Shown: one piece after another, positions 34,701-46,100 of the stretch
How the letters are laid out: each line of letters starts with the position of its first letter
Position numbering within the stretch: position 1 is the first letter of the stretch
NCBI GenBank assembly: GCA_907165065.1
Contig: OU015535.1
Coordinates: forward strand, 806,001 to 870,000
Length of the DNA: 64,000 nt
Source of the DNA: Caprimulgus europaeus
Taxonomy: Eukaryota > Chordata > Aves > Caprimulgiformes > Caprimulgidae
Reading direction: 5' to 3'
Made by a program: the position numbers and the translations under genes
The notes under the pieces: model-generated
Seen by the model: only the letters and a program-made list of their open reading frames with translations
The model's database searches: none
What the model was told of the DNA's origin: nothing

Positions 34701-37603
34701 GATGGAACGGGACGGGGAGGAACCTCCACGCTGTGCAGAGGTTTCATCCCTGTGGCTGCAGACTCCTCTCAGAGTCTGTTTCTTACCAGGATGTGAAACG
34801 TGGGGGGAAGGGTTGGGAGCAAAGAGGTCATTTTTCTTATCGTCCTTTTTAATCAGATCTGGGACAGACCCCGCAGCGTGTGCGCTGGCGAGCTGGGCGC
34901 TGCCGGGGCGAGCGGCATCACCGGCACCGGCCGGGGCTGGGGGCAGGCAGGGAGGCAGGGGCAGTGCCCGCCTGTCAATATTCACTTCTCTTTATTTTTT
35001 AACTGTGTTACCTCCTGGTTTTGCCTTTACCAACAGTTAATGGAACCACGTGGGTGCCTGTGAGCTGCCCCAAACCCGTTCCACGATGTTTATTCCCACA
35101 GAGCTGAGCGTTACAGCACAGCAAAGATGGCAGGATGGATTCTTCCACGTACGCTGAATTTCTGCTGGGCCCAAGTTAGCTTTTCTGTGACAGCAGCTCT
35201 CCTCTCCCCTTCTTTGTCATGGTGATTCAGTAATGCTTTCCCGTTGTCATGGTTGCAGGGTTACTACTAAAGCCAGAGCAACTGCACAGCCCTTTTATTC
35301 AGAGTTTCAGTGTATAAACTAATTAAGTAAACTGCAAGCAGCACTCTGTTCCCTGGGCCTTGTTTTCAGAATGCTCGGGATCAGATAGGCTGGGTTTCTG
35401 CAGTCCCCCGAAATATCCGACCTGACTCTGTATCTTAAGATGGGGTAAAGTTCACTGATCATTTAATTGCCCAGAAACATTTGAAAAAGCCTCTGGAAAA
35501 TCTCTTTGGAGCTGCTAACGTGAAGCTGGGAGGCAGCGCGTTTGGCTGAGCTGCGTTCCTTATCGCTGCTTTAGTCGTGGCAGAAACCCAATCAAAATGT
35601 TTAGTTTCTGAGTTCATGCTTCGCTGTGTTAAAAAATAATAATAATTAAAAAAAAGATGGCAAAGTGATGGGAGCAGGGGGGATATTTCTGCAAAACTCC
35701 TTGCTCCTCTCACCGCCACAGAAGCCTGGAGGGATGGAGAGCAACGAACACGACGTGGTGCCGGCTGCAGGCGATGGACAGAGCGTTCTGCTCGGCCCCG
35801 AGGAGCGCGGCTGCACAATGACACCCGAGCTCATTTTTTATTAAAACCTTAATATAAGCCCAGGATCTGTTTGTGAGCCCCGAGAGTGACGAGAGGGACC
35901 CAGTGGTTTCTGCGTGGGGCGGGAGCGGCTGCGCTGGCATTTGCCTTTGCCGGGGAAGGGTTTAGAAGATTTTGTGTCCCCAATTGGTGTCCTGTTTGCT
36001 GATCAGCTGCTGCTCTGCCCTTGGCAATCGTCCTGCTCTGCTGTGGACAAGGGGGAATTTAAGGAGAAATTGAAGCAAAGTGAAAACCTATTTGCTCCTA
36101 AAATTAGCTGTGCCTTAGTGTTCCCTTGGTACCTCCCCAGGAGGATGCACTCGCGCTGACATCCAGCCCCGGGCAGCCCAGTGCCGTGCAGGATCAGCCC
36201 TTGGCCTTCCTCTGGCAGAGAGGAGCGAGGCAGCGGAGGTGCTCCCTGCCCCTCGGCAGAGCTGGGCTGGGGACACAGGTGTTGATCAGCTCATCTCAAG
36301 GTACAAGAGCACCTTGAATGCTCCCCCTCACCCCATGTGGAGCTGTTGGCCATGGGCACAGCAGTATCCCCCAGCCGCGGGTGGTCCTCCCTCCGTGCCC
36401 CCACTGCAGAGGGGAGCGGTGGGAGGGGGTTTGGGGTCCCTGCCCCTCCAGCAGCATTGGACACCCACCCGTTCCCTCTCATTAGTGTGACAGGGATGGG
36501 GTCCGGCAGGTGAAGGGGCTCTGATGCTCCTGGAGTGTGGTGGGCAAGGGGCTCCGAGGGAGCTGCCCCTCACTGAGATGAGGGGACTAAGTGGCCTCCT
36601 GGGGACCCCTTAACATCTTCCATGTGAGTTGAAAACTCTCTGGTTCTTGTATAAACTGGCTCCTCAGATAAGTTTCTCTCTGCTACTGGTGGTCCGTCCC
36701 TCGCCTCCACCTTCTCTGGGGTGTGAGAGCAGCAGGACCCCAGCTGGGATGGCCAGGGCTGGGGGATTCAAAGACAAGCTGACTGTGCCACGGCTCCTAC
36801 TTCCTCATGGCTTTATTTTTAATTTCACATTAGCTATTACTCTGGCAGGACTGCTTCAGTTTTTAATTTTTCTTCACATGTGGAAAAGAAAAACAAAACC
36901 AACAGAGGGTCCCTCTAAGGAGAACGAGACCAGGATCTACACTGGTACTTATCCTTCAGAATCAACTTTTTTTCCACTCAAGCTCCAGCCAACTGCCCAG
37001 CAAACTGTCCCTGCAGCACCCCTGGGAGGGGAAAGGGGAGAGGGGGCCTGTCCGCCCGCGGGGGCCGAGGCCGGGAGCCTCGTGCGTTAGCAGCGCTGCG
37101 GAGAGGCCGTTACTTGGTTGTCTGCCAGATAAATAAGGAATCGTGGTGGAGCTTAAAGGGAAAAATTTGTAGTGACAACGGAGGGCTCCTTCCCTGTCAG
37201 CCCAGGAAGCAGTGATGTCTGCTGACCTGGACAGGGACAATCCCTTTCTCTGTGTTTTGCACTCATCACTTTCGGGAGGCAGAGATGTCTTTTATGCAGC
37301 AGTGGGGACATCGCCATGGGGTGACGGAGGGGCACGGCCACAGCCCCTCTGCCAGCGTGTCGGGCTGTGTGGTGGCATCCACTGCTTCCTGCCCCTTCCC
37401 CTCGCCCTCTCCGGCCCTGGCCCGCGGGGAGCCCAAGAGAGAGGCTGGAAAGATGATGGGTGCTAACGTGAGCAGCGGCCGTGCCCCGGCTGCACTGACA
37501 GCACCGAGGTCTGTCCTGCTGCTGGCGGGTTCAGTGTCTGTGCTGCTGGGAGGGCTGAGGCGCGGCCACAGGAGCTGCTGAGCACCGGTCAGGCTGACTT
37601 TGA
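31761..37603. other. Intergenic stretch, no gene recognised
   Basis: Mixed unique sequence, with GC-rich patches at 34460-34975 and 36140-36470. Two copies of GGGGCCTCCCAAAC lie at 31912 and 31946. No coding or RNA gene supported. Confidence 0.6.
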
Positions 37604-38259
37604 ACACAAGCCGGCACCGTGCGCTGGCAGCACAGAGCCAAGAACCGTGTCCTGGGCTGCACCCAGAGCAGCGTGGGCAGCAGGGCCAGGGAGGGGATTC
37701 TGCCCCTCTGCTCCGCTCTCCTGAGACCCCCCCTGCAGTGCTGCCTCCAGTGCTGGGGCCACCAACAGCACAAGGACATGGAGCTACTGGAGCCAGCCCA
37801 GAGGAGGCCACGAGGATGATGCCAGGGCTGGAGCAGCTCTGCTGTGAGGACAGGCTGAGAGAGTTGGGGCTGTTCAGCCTGGAGAAGAGAAGGCTCCAGG
37901 GAGACCTTCCAGTGGCCTCACAGTGCCTGAAGGGGCTCCAGGAAGGGTGGGGAGGGACTTTGGCCAAGGGCAGGGAGTGACAGAACAAGGGGTGATGATG
38001 GCTTGAAAGTGGCAGAGGGGAGATGGAGATGAGATGTGAGGAAGGAATTGTTTGATGTGAGGGTGGTGAGACCCTGGCCCAGGTTGGCCGGAGAAGCTGT
38101 GGCTGCTCCTCCCTGGAAGTGTTCTGGGCCAGGTTGGATGAGGCTTTGAGCAACCTGGTCTAGTGGAAGGTGTCCCTGCTGCTGGCAGGGGGGTTGGGAC
38201 TGGATGAGCTTGAAGGTCCCTTTCAGCCCAAACCAGTCTGGGATTCCGTGATTCTATGG
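37604..38259 (+). mobile_element. CR1 LINE copy 4, 5'-truncated, plus strand
   Basis: Sense-orientation CR1 3' region starting about 37604 (AAGCCGGCACCGTGCGCTGG) and ending with the diagnostic tail GATTCCGTGATTCTATGG. The preserved length and few differences from copy 3 suggest a relatively young insertion. The antisense strand keeps a long open frame through it, which is a property of the repeat and not a gene. Confidence 0.9.
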
Positions 38260-39249
38260 ATCACCAGGATTCCCTGGAAGCGCTGTACCCTGGGCTGCAG
38301 TGGGGCTGGGGTGTCTGTGTGGTGACACCAGGTTGGTTTCCTGAAGGCCGAGTCTGGCAGCTGGAGCGATGGTACCAGAGTCACCCGGGCTGAACCACAG
38401 CGACCACGTTCGAATTGTCGGGTCTGAGCTGCTGCTGCTCCCTCCGGAGCAGGTTGGGTTTGCTGCAGCCCTGCCCGTGCCTGCAGGTAGCCATGAGCCA
38501 CCTCAGTCACTGCAATGAACAGCTCTTAATTGGACAGCTTTTAATGAAGTGCCGTTCAGGAGGCTTAATTAGTGAACGTTAAGAAAAATAACCATGGTTC
38601 CCACTTGTATTGAATTTAGCCAAGCAGTGTTTCAGAGCCTGCAGCTCCCCTCTACCCAGAAAGTGCCGTCTCATCCTGCAAACGCCGCCTTTTCCCTCTG
38701 TATGAGCAGAGATCGATCCCCGCTGCACCAGGAGCCGGCCCCAGCCGCGGCCAGGGCTCAGCCGGGAACAGGGGGCTGCTTCCTCCTGCCGCCGCACGCT
38801 CTGTGCCGGGACACGCTCCTGAAAGACCCCTCCCAGCCCCCGAGCACCCAGCTGACTCCTGGCTGCTGGTAGCAATGAAATAAAATATTTTATCTCTAAG
38901 GAGTGAAATTTTCAATCTTCCCTTTGGTTTGAGAATTGATTTAATTAAGGCAGCATGAGCCAGTGGAGCTTCAGCTTTGCAAAGTTTAGCAGTGAGCATT
39001 TTAAACTTGCTCAATCCCTGTCTGGCAGAGAGGAGAACGATTACCCTTTCAGGTAAAGAAATTACCCTTTCCCTTTCTTTAAGGGACAGCCAGAAACACT
39101 TTTCAATACTGCCAGTTTCAGCATGACCTATAAAGCAATTCTGTAATACAGAAGGGAATCTCCTTTGAAGATATGACAAGAGTTTCTGAATATTTTTGTT
39201 GCCATTCCTTAAAAGAGTTCAATACTTGGATCTTCCTAAGTTGGAGTCC
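38260..39249. other. Intergenic stretch, no gene recognised
   Basis: Unique sequence with a GC-rich patch at 38715-38870. Nothing else identified. Confidence 0.6.
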
Positions 39250-39276
39250 TTTTTTTTTTTTTTGGGGGGGGGGGGG
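39250..39276 (+). repeat. Homopolymer junction T14-G13
   Basis: Fourteen T followed directly by thirteen G. The exact lengths may reflect sequencing error in the source assembly. Confidence 0.85.
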
Positions 39277-39530
39277 TCTATTTACATGGAATTTTTCAAC
39301 TTTGCGTGTTTAGAAGAAAAGTAATCCCACGGGCACTGACTACAAAAATGCAACCTTCAGCTTTTCAGGACCATTTTTTTAACCCTGTAATTTGTTATCA
39401 GTGTAAAACCTCAGGTCAGGGCACTTCTCAGGGTCCAGCCTCTTAGACTGTGTTGCACAGTGCAGAAAAGGAGGAAAAAACCCAAAGAAAAGCGTGTCTC
39501 TGCTGTGGGTGTCACCACTCCGGGTGGGCA

Positions 39531-40063
39531 GGTGTTTCATACAGGTGTTTCCTACAGGTGTTTCCTACAGGTGTCTCCTACAGGTGTTTCCTACAGGTGT
39601 CTCCTACAGGTGTTTCCTACAGGTGTTTCCTACAGGAGTTTCCTACAGGTGTTTCCTACAGGTGTCTCCTACAGGTGTTTCCTACAGGTGTCTCCTACAG
39701 GTGTCTCCTACAGGTGTTTCATACAGGTGTTTCCTACAGGTGTCTCCTACAGGTGTCTCCTACAGGTGTTTCCTACAGGTGTTTCCTACAGGAGTTTCCT
39801 ACAGGTGTTTCCTACAGGTGTCTCCTACAGGTGTCTCCTACAGGTGTCTCCTACAGGTGTCTCCTACAGGTGTTTCATACAGGTGTTTCCTACAGGTGTT
39901 TCCTACAGGAGTTTCATACAGGAGTTTCATACAGGTGATTCCTACAGGTGTTTCCTACAGGTGTTTCCTACAGGTGTTTCCTACAGGAGTTTCATACAGG
40001 TGTCTCATACAGGTGTTTCATACAGGTGTTTCCTACAGGTGTTTCATACAGGTGTTTCCTACA
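39531..40063 (+). repeat. 13-bp minisatellite, 41 copies
   Basis: Consensus GGTGTTTCCTACA. The array is exactly 533 bp = 41 x 13 with no indel. Variants are base changes only: GGTGTCTCCTACA, GGTGTTTCATACA, GGAGTTTCCTACA and one GGTGATTCC unit. All three forward frames stay open through it because the unit has no stop in any phase. Each GGTG unit preceded by CA creates CAGGTG. Confidence 0.98.
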
Positions 40064-42375
40064 GGCAGTGAAGTTCTGCACAGCAAGGCAGGTGGGTTTG
40101 GTGCAGAGGCAGCCGTGCCAGTGTCATTTCAGGTTGTTTGCTGAAGATGTTGACAGCGCCGTTCTCTCTCCCTGGGTGACATAGTGGGGCTGGGGGGGGA
40201 TAGAAGAGCCATCACTGCCTGTCCAAGGGCTGGGACTTCATGTCCTCAGCGGGGGTGACTCCCTGCTGCTCCACAAACATTCAGGAATAATTCCTTTTCT
40301 TGCTTTCTTAGCAAATATTTTTACTATTCAACTTATTTTGCCAGAATGCTTGTGGGGAGGAAACACAACGGAGTCCACAAATATAACAGATGTGTAGGTG
40401 GTGGATGTTCTTCTCCAGCTCCAGCCCCTGCCCAGGGACTGTGATGGTGTTTAATGCATCGGCTGGAGCTCCTTCCTTTCCAGGTGTCCCAGGTCTGCTG
40501 CCACCATGGTCCTGGTAGGGTACGTGCTTGAGATGTGGGACAGGGGGCAGAGGGAGGGGTGGGAGGAGGGAACCGCCTGGGATGGGGCAGAGGATGTGTC
40601 CTGCTCTGCAGAGCTCAAACCATGCAGGAATACAAAGGGAACATCTCCACGAGCGATGGATGCCTATCCCTGCATGAAGGAAGAGCAGCACAGCAGGAAG
40701 AGGAGGGTGGGTCATGGAGTGAAGGTGACAGCCTGAGTGGGAAAGGGAAAGCACAAACAGGGGTCAGCAAACACCACAGAATTTCACCAAAGCTGAGGTT
40801 CTTCTGAGGACTCTGCTCTTTGCGGGTCAAATTCTGCCAGGATAACCTATTTAAAAAAAAAAAAAAAAAAAAGTAATAAACTTGTAGCAAAGCAGCAGAG
40901 AGCTTTGCAGAGGGAGGTGACAATTAGGACAATTAATAATCCTTAGTCACTGAGAGGACACTTACACAACACACACCTAACATCCAGATGAAGCTGAGCC
41001 AACCTTATGAACGAATTGCTTTCCAAAACCACGCTGCTGCCAGCAAGGCTTTGCTCCCTCACTGGAAATCCCTGATGGTTTCAGATCCATTCTGCCTGGT
41101 TTTGGGGCTGCCAGCTGATCTCTGGCCAGCCCAAGGGGGCTGGTCCTCCTCACTGGAGGAACCCCAAGTGTTAAGAGGCTTGTCATGCATCAGAGCTCTC
41201 AAAGGCAGCATCCTCCCCTCCTGGTGCACGTGGTCACGGTGGTCCTGGTGCTCAGCAGCCAGGAGATCCCAGCTGGGAGGAGCGTTGCAGCGGGTGATGG
41301 GGCTGATCTGTCCGTGCTGCTCGCTAAAGGCGCTTGCAGACCCCTGCACGGAGCGTTCTGCCTGGCTGGGCATCGCCAGCAGAGCCCTCAGGAAGGAGCA
41401 GCGTGGCAGGGCCAGACCACAGCTGGAGAGTGCAGGAAGGAGATTTCTCTTGATTCAGTAAATGACCAGGACTTGTACCCTAATACCTGATAAACAAAAA
41501 ATGGGCAACTTCTACACATAACTGAGAATACTGTGTTTTTGCAAACTGAGGACCTATTTTGGGCTGATCTGCCAGATGAAGGGACACATTCATTCTCGTG
41601 CAGGAAGGACTTCCGAGACTGATAAACATCAGTTTATCTTCTTTAGCCCCACCAAACTAAGCAGGACAGAAGACAACTATTTTTAAATACCCTTAGGGGT
41701 AAATATCAAGCAGGAAGAACTGCAGGAGTTAAAGGTTAATGTTAGCCTGGGATCAAATGGGTGTAAATTAGTCATGAATCAGTGCAGACTGGAAGTTGGA
41801 AGACACTCAACAGTAATGTGAGGAGCAAAATCCTGGAGCATCCTGTGATTGCAGAGGTGGTCTGAGAAGCTCGTGCAAGGATTGTGCAACCAAGTAGAAA
41901 TTCCTGAAGACAGAAAATGGGTTTTTGTTTTGAGTCCTTGGGGAATTTGATGGGCTGCTGTAGCTGAAAGGAGAAGGCATTGCTGTTCCCCTCCCTAGAT
42001 TTATAGTCAATGAGCCCTAGGGTTTCTGCTGTGGGGACAAAACCTTCCTGTTGGTATGTCATCTAACTGGCAGGGGGTTGGGTTGTTATTTTTTTCCCAT
42101 CCTCTCAACCATTGAAGATTAGTCACAGCCAGAAACAGGATATAAGTGAGATTTGCAAAGTAGGATTAAAGCCATGGGGGTCTGGCTGGTGGTCCTGGTG
42201 GTGTTCTCACAGGCAGATTACTCACAAGTCCAGGTTCAGATGGAAACTCCTCAGTCAAGGCAGCGGAGATGACCGAGAGCTGGTGTGCTTGTCTTCCTGT
42301 GCAGGAGGGGACATCACTCACTTCCTAAAGACCACCAGCAACTTTAACTAAATGAATTTGCATCAGGATGCAAAT
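40064..42375. other. Intergenic stretch, no gene recognised
   Basis: Unique sequence apart from the poly(A) tract at 40851. The 157-codon open frame at 40988-41461 resembles no family I recognise. Confidence 0.6.
40851..40872 (+). repeat. Poly(A) tract
   Basis: About 22 A residues following AACCTATTT and followed by GTAATAAAC. I found no recognisable retrocopy upstream of it. Confidence 0.85.
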
Positions 42376-43152
42376 ATAGAATCACAGAACGCTGTGAGTT
42401 GGGAGGGACCCACATGGATCATGGAGCCCAACTGCTGTCCCTGCACAGGACAATCCCAACATTCACACCATGTCCCCGAGGGCCTTGGCCAAATGCTGCT
42501 GGAATCTTGTCAGCCTTGGGGCCATCAGCACCTCCCTGGGGAGCCTGTGCCAGTGCTCCACCACCCTCTGCCTCAAGAGCCTTTTCCTCATGGCCAACCT
42601 CACCCTCCCCTGCCACATCTTCCTGCCATGGCCTCTGCTCCTGGCGTTGGTGGCCAGAGAGAAGAGCTCAGCGCCTGCCCCTCCTCTTCCCCTGGGGAGG
42701 AAGTTCCAGACCGCCAGGAGATCTCCTCTCAGTCTCCTCTTCTCCAGGCTGAACAACCCAAGTGACTTCAGCCTCTCCTCACACCCTTCCCCTCTGAACC
42801 CTTCCCCAATGTTGTGTCCCTCCTCTGGACACTCTCCAGCAGCTTTAGATCCTTTTTCTCCTGTGGTGCCCAAGCTGCCCCCAGTGCTGGAGCTGAGGCC
42901 GCCCCAGTGCAGAGCAGAGCGGGACGATCCCCTCCCTGGCCCGGCTCGCAGTGCAGGGCTGGGTGCCCCCAGGACACGGGGGTCCCTCTGGGCTGCCAGG
43001 ACACACTGCTGGCTCATGTTCAACTTGCCATGGAGCAGAACCCCCAGGTCCCTCTCTGCAGGGCTGCTCTCCAGCCTCTCCTTCCCCAGGCTCTGTGTGT
43101 GCCCAGGGTGGCCGTGTCCCAGGTGCACAATCCAGCACTTGACACACATCAG
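42376..43152 (-). mobile_element. CR1 LINE copy 5, different subfamily
   Basis: Minus-strand CR1, starting ATAGAATCACAGAACGCTG on the + strand. Its 3' UTR differs from copies 1-4 (GACAATCCCAACATTCACACC, then CCGAGGGCCTTGGCC), so it belongs to another subfamily. It extends to about 43152 (CCAGCACTTGACACAC). Confidence 0.88.
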
Positions 43153-46100
43153 GAGCCAAAGCTACCGATGACTTCTGACTCTTCTTGGTGTGTGTCCCAG
43201 GCAGGAGCTTGGTGTTTTGCTACAAGTTATGGCACTGTGGCACGTAGGCAGATAATCTTTGTACCGTTTTGCTTGAGACACCCATTGCCCAGTGACAGGC
43301 AGATGTTGAGGTCTCAGCTATACAACTCCAATCTCCCTTCCAGCCCTGGGTTCTTGTATCACCCAAACACGTAACAGCACCGGTTTCAGTGAAAAACAGG
43401 TGTGTAAAATCGTGATCTGCTGTTCTGTGGGTGAGGAAGGTGCTGGGTATGTGCCTCTGTGCCAGGAGGCTGCTGTCCCCTCACTGGCTTGGCACACGTA
43501 GCTTCACATCTGCCAAGGGCCTGCACCCCGTATTTCTGGCAATCACACTGGACACGGCGCGTGGACAAGTGGAAAATACCTGGAAGATCCCATCTTTCTG
43601 CAACAGTTTGGTGTCTCTTTCATTAAAGTACACTTATTTTCCTAATAAATAAAAGTCCACCTGGCATTACAGAGGAGCTGAGACACCATAAACTGCCCGG
43701 CTCTTCCATTTGCTTTATTGATTTCCATGGTCCTCTGCGAGCAACTTCAGACCTGGTTAAACTGTTTCTGCCCGTTGCACCACAGCCACAGGATTTTTGT
43801 GGACTCTCAAGTGAACATCCTGCACTCTCCAGGTCATCATCCTTTCTTGCTGTTACACAGCATAAGCCCAAAATACTTAAAGCATGATTTTGTATTATAC
43901 CAAGCTGCTCTAGAAATCACTCGTCACTGATTATAAAGTAATTACGGAGGACAAGTTTCACTCAGTCCCAAAATAGCCTGGCATCAAATCCTCAGCTGAA
44001 ATCAACTATCTTGCTGTTGCCTGGAGCACAAACCTACCAGGACAGAGCAGCAGAAGGTCTGGTCCCAGGTGGAAAGTGGTGAATGTGGCAGAGGAGCTCA
44101 GTCATAACATTGGTGGTGAGTTAGACTAATATATATATATAGAAAAATGTACTTTTATTTTACAAACTGCTGGGAAGGCTGAGATTAGTGGGAGATCTCA
44201 GAATGGATATTCTGATAAGTCTTGGATAAGTCAGTGTAGTTCATTATTTAAACCAAAGATACAGGTTTCTTCAGCACCCTTTTACTACCTTCTAAGTTCG
44301 TGGTGAAAAATAATGTCTAGTTGAGGGCTGAGAAAACTGGAGATGAAGACACATTGTTTAGAGCTGAAGATGTTCAGGACAAGACCCAGCTATTCCTTAG
44401 TGCCTGGCACAATGGGACCCCCTTGTATGGGGCAATATGTAGTAAGCATAATTAGCAAGAATCTAGTATTCCTTGTTCAACCAGCACAACGATGGCAGGA
44501 GGAGACTGACAGATGGATTAGCCCACACTTGTCATTCATGTTTCAGCCCTATTTAAGTAGTGAGGCTTTTCTGCCTACTGATCTTGATTTCTATTCTGAG
44601 GAAAGATGTTTTTTCTGATACATATTCTGAGGCACATTCTCCTCAATAGCCCATGGGATCATCCATGAAATAAAACACCTGAAGAATGCTGTAAATACAG
44701 GTGTGGACATGCAACTGCCTCTCTTTAGGCGTAATTTTGAGACGTTTCAGTGGTGATTGCAATAACAGACTTCACATCAGGATGCTGCTGGCTAACAGCT
44801 GTGTGGTACCCAAAGCTCACGTCCCTGTAATCACACTGTGACCACAAGAACATGCAAGGAGAGTGCTAAACATCAGCCCGGCGGGTCCCAACCGCGGTCA
44901 GTTCTGAAGGTTTGCTGTGTTCTCCTACAGGCCATGCCCCTTCAGAGGTGCTCAGCTGAGCTTTGGCTTCATGTAAGCCTATTTCACAGGCTATGCATAC
45001 AAATTCTTTGCTCACACCTATATAATGTAAGTAAAAATTAAACTGGGTGACCAGAGAGAGGAAGGTCTATCAAGCTATTTAATCTCCTCTGCCCATTGCA
45101 AATCATTGTCTGCTTAGTTTGGGAAAAATATCTCTACTTAAAAGTGTTTTCATATTGGCCGAGAAAACCGTAAATTTGAAGGCAAATGTGTTCTGTGAAT
45201 CTGTAAAAAACCTGCACCACCTCCACTTAAAACCCTCTTGGAAATCCCTTTATGAAATGTTGCATCTTTTATTCTTATAGTATTGACTTTAACTGATGCC
45301 ACAAAAGGCCACTGCTTGATCTTGCAAAGCCCCAACCTATTGATTGCTCTTTACCACCAGAGATGTTCTTTTCTATTTGGTGTGCATATGAAAAGAAAAC
45401 TCCTCATTCTTGAACTTGGTAGCTTCCCATAGATCTGTTTTTCACAAATTCTGCTTTCTCTTTTTCTCATATAATCTTCACCAGCACTAATAAGCCTTTT
45501 GGATCAATTAAACTGCTCATTTTTTCTAGCAAAGGGATTCTTTCCTATTTTCTTTTGTGACTCTCTCTTTCACTGGCCCTTTATTTCAGTAGGTATTAAA
45601 ACTTAATTGACAAGAGCTGGGGTGTTATTCCCCACTCCTCCTCTTTCCTCTGATGGATTTTTCAGAGTAGGAGAAAAAAGATGATGTTACTTTAGGAGTA
45701 ATTTGATCTACCTGAGGAGTCATGTGCTTTGGCTTTCAGCTCGTCCTTTCAGCAGTTCAATGACCCCTTTTATGGGGAAAAACCCCCGTTTGTACATGAT
45801 GTGAATATTCCAGGATAGCCAACCTTGTCAGTGTTAAGTCAAAGCTCTCTCTTTGAGGGCATGCCTGTTTGCTTAGTATCTCATCAGCAAGAGAACCCAA
45901 CTGTGGGATGTGGCTGAGCAACTGTCATCAAGTAGCAAACATTGGAGCAGTCCCATCTATCCTGGGCAGGCTCCTGCTGGGGAAACTGAGGAATGGGAAG
46001 CAGAAGAGCTACGAACAAGGAAGGTGAGATGGTAAATCTGCAGCACAGGAGATAAGGGCCTGGAAAATGAAAGTGCAGGGCCTCAAACATCCCTGGGGCC

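Noticed and set aside
34441-35040. 199-codon plus-strand open frame
   Set aside because: GC-rich with no recognisable domain. It overlaps a 140-codon antisense frame of equal plausibility and has no splice context.
37266-38153. 295-codon open frame on the minus strand
   Set aside because: Most of it is the antisense of CR1 copy 4. The same peptide appears from CR1 copy 3, and the flanking part has no recognisable domain.
39460-40144. Open frames of 162-216 codons with GVSYRCFLQ repeats
   Set aside because: They are the 13-bp minisatellite translated in three frames; the unit simply lacks stops.
40988-41461. 157-codon plus-strand open frame
   Set aside because: No recognisable domain and amino-acid composition unlike a folded protein.
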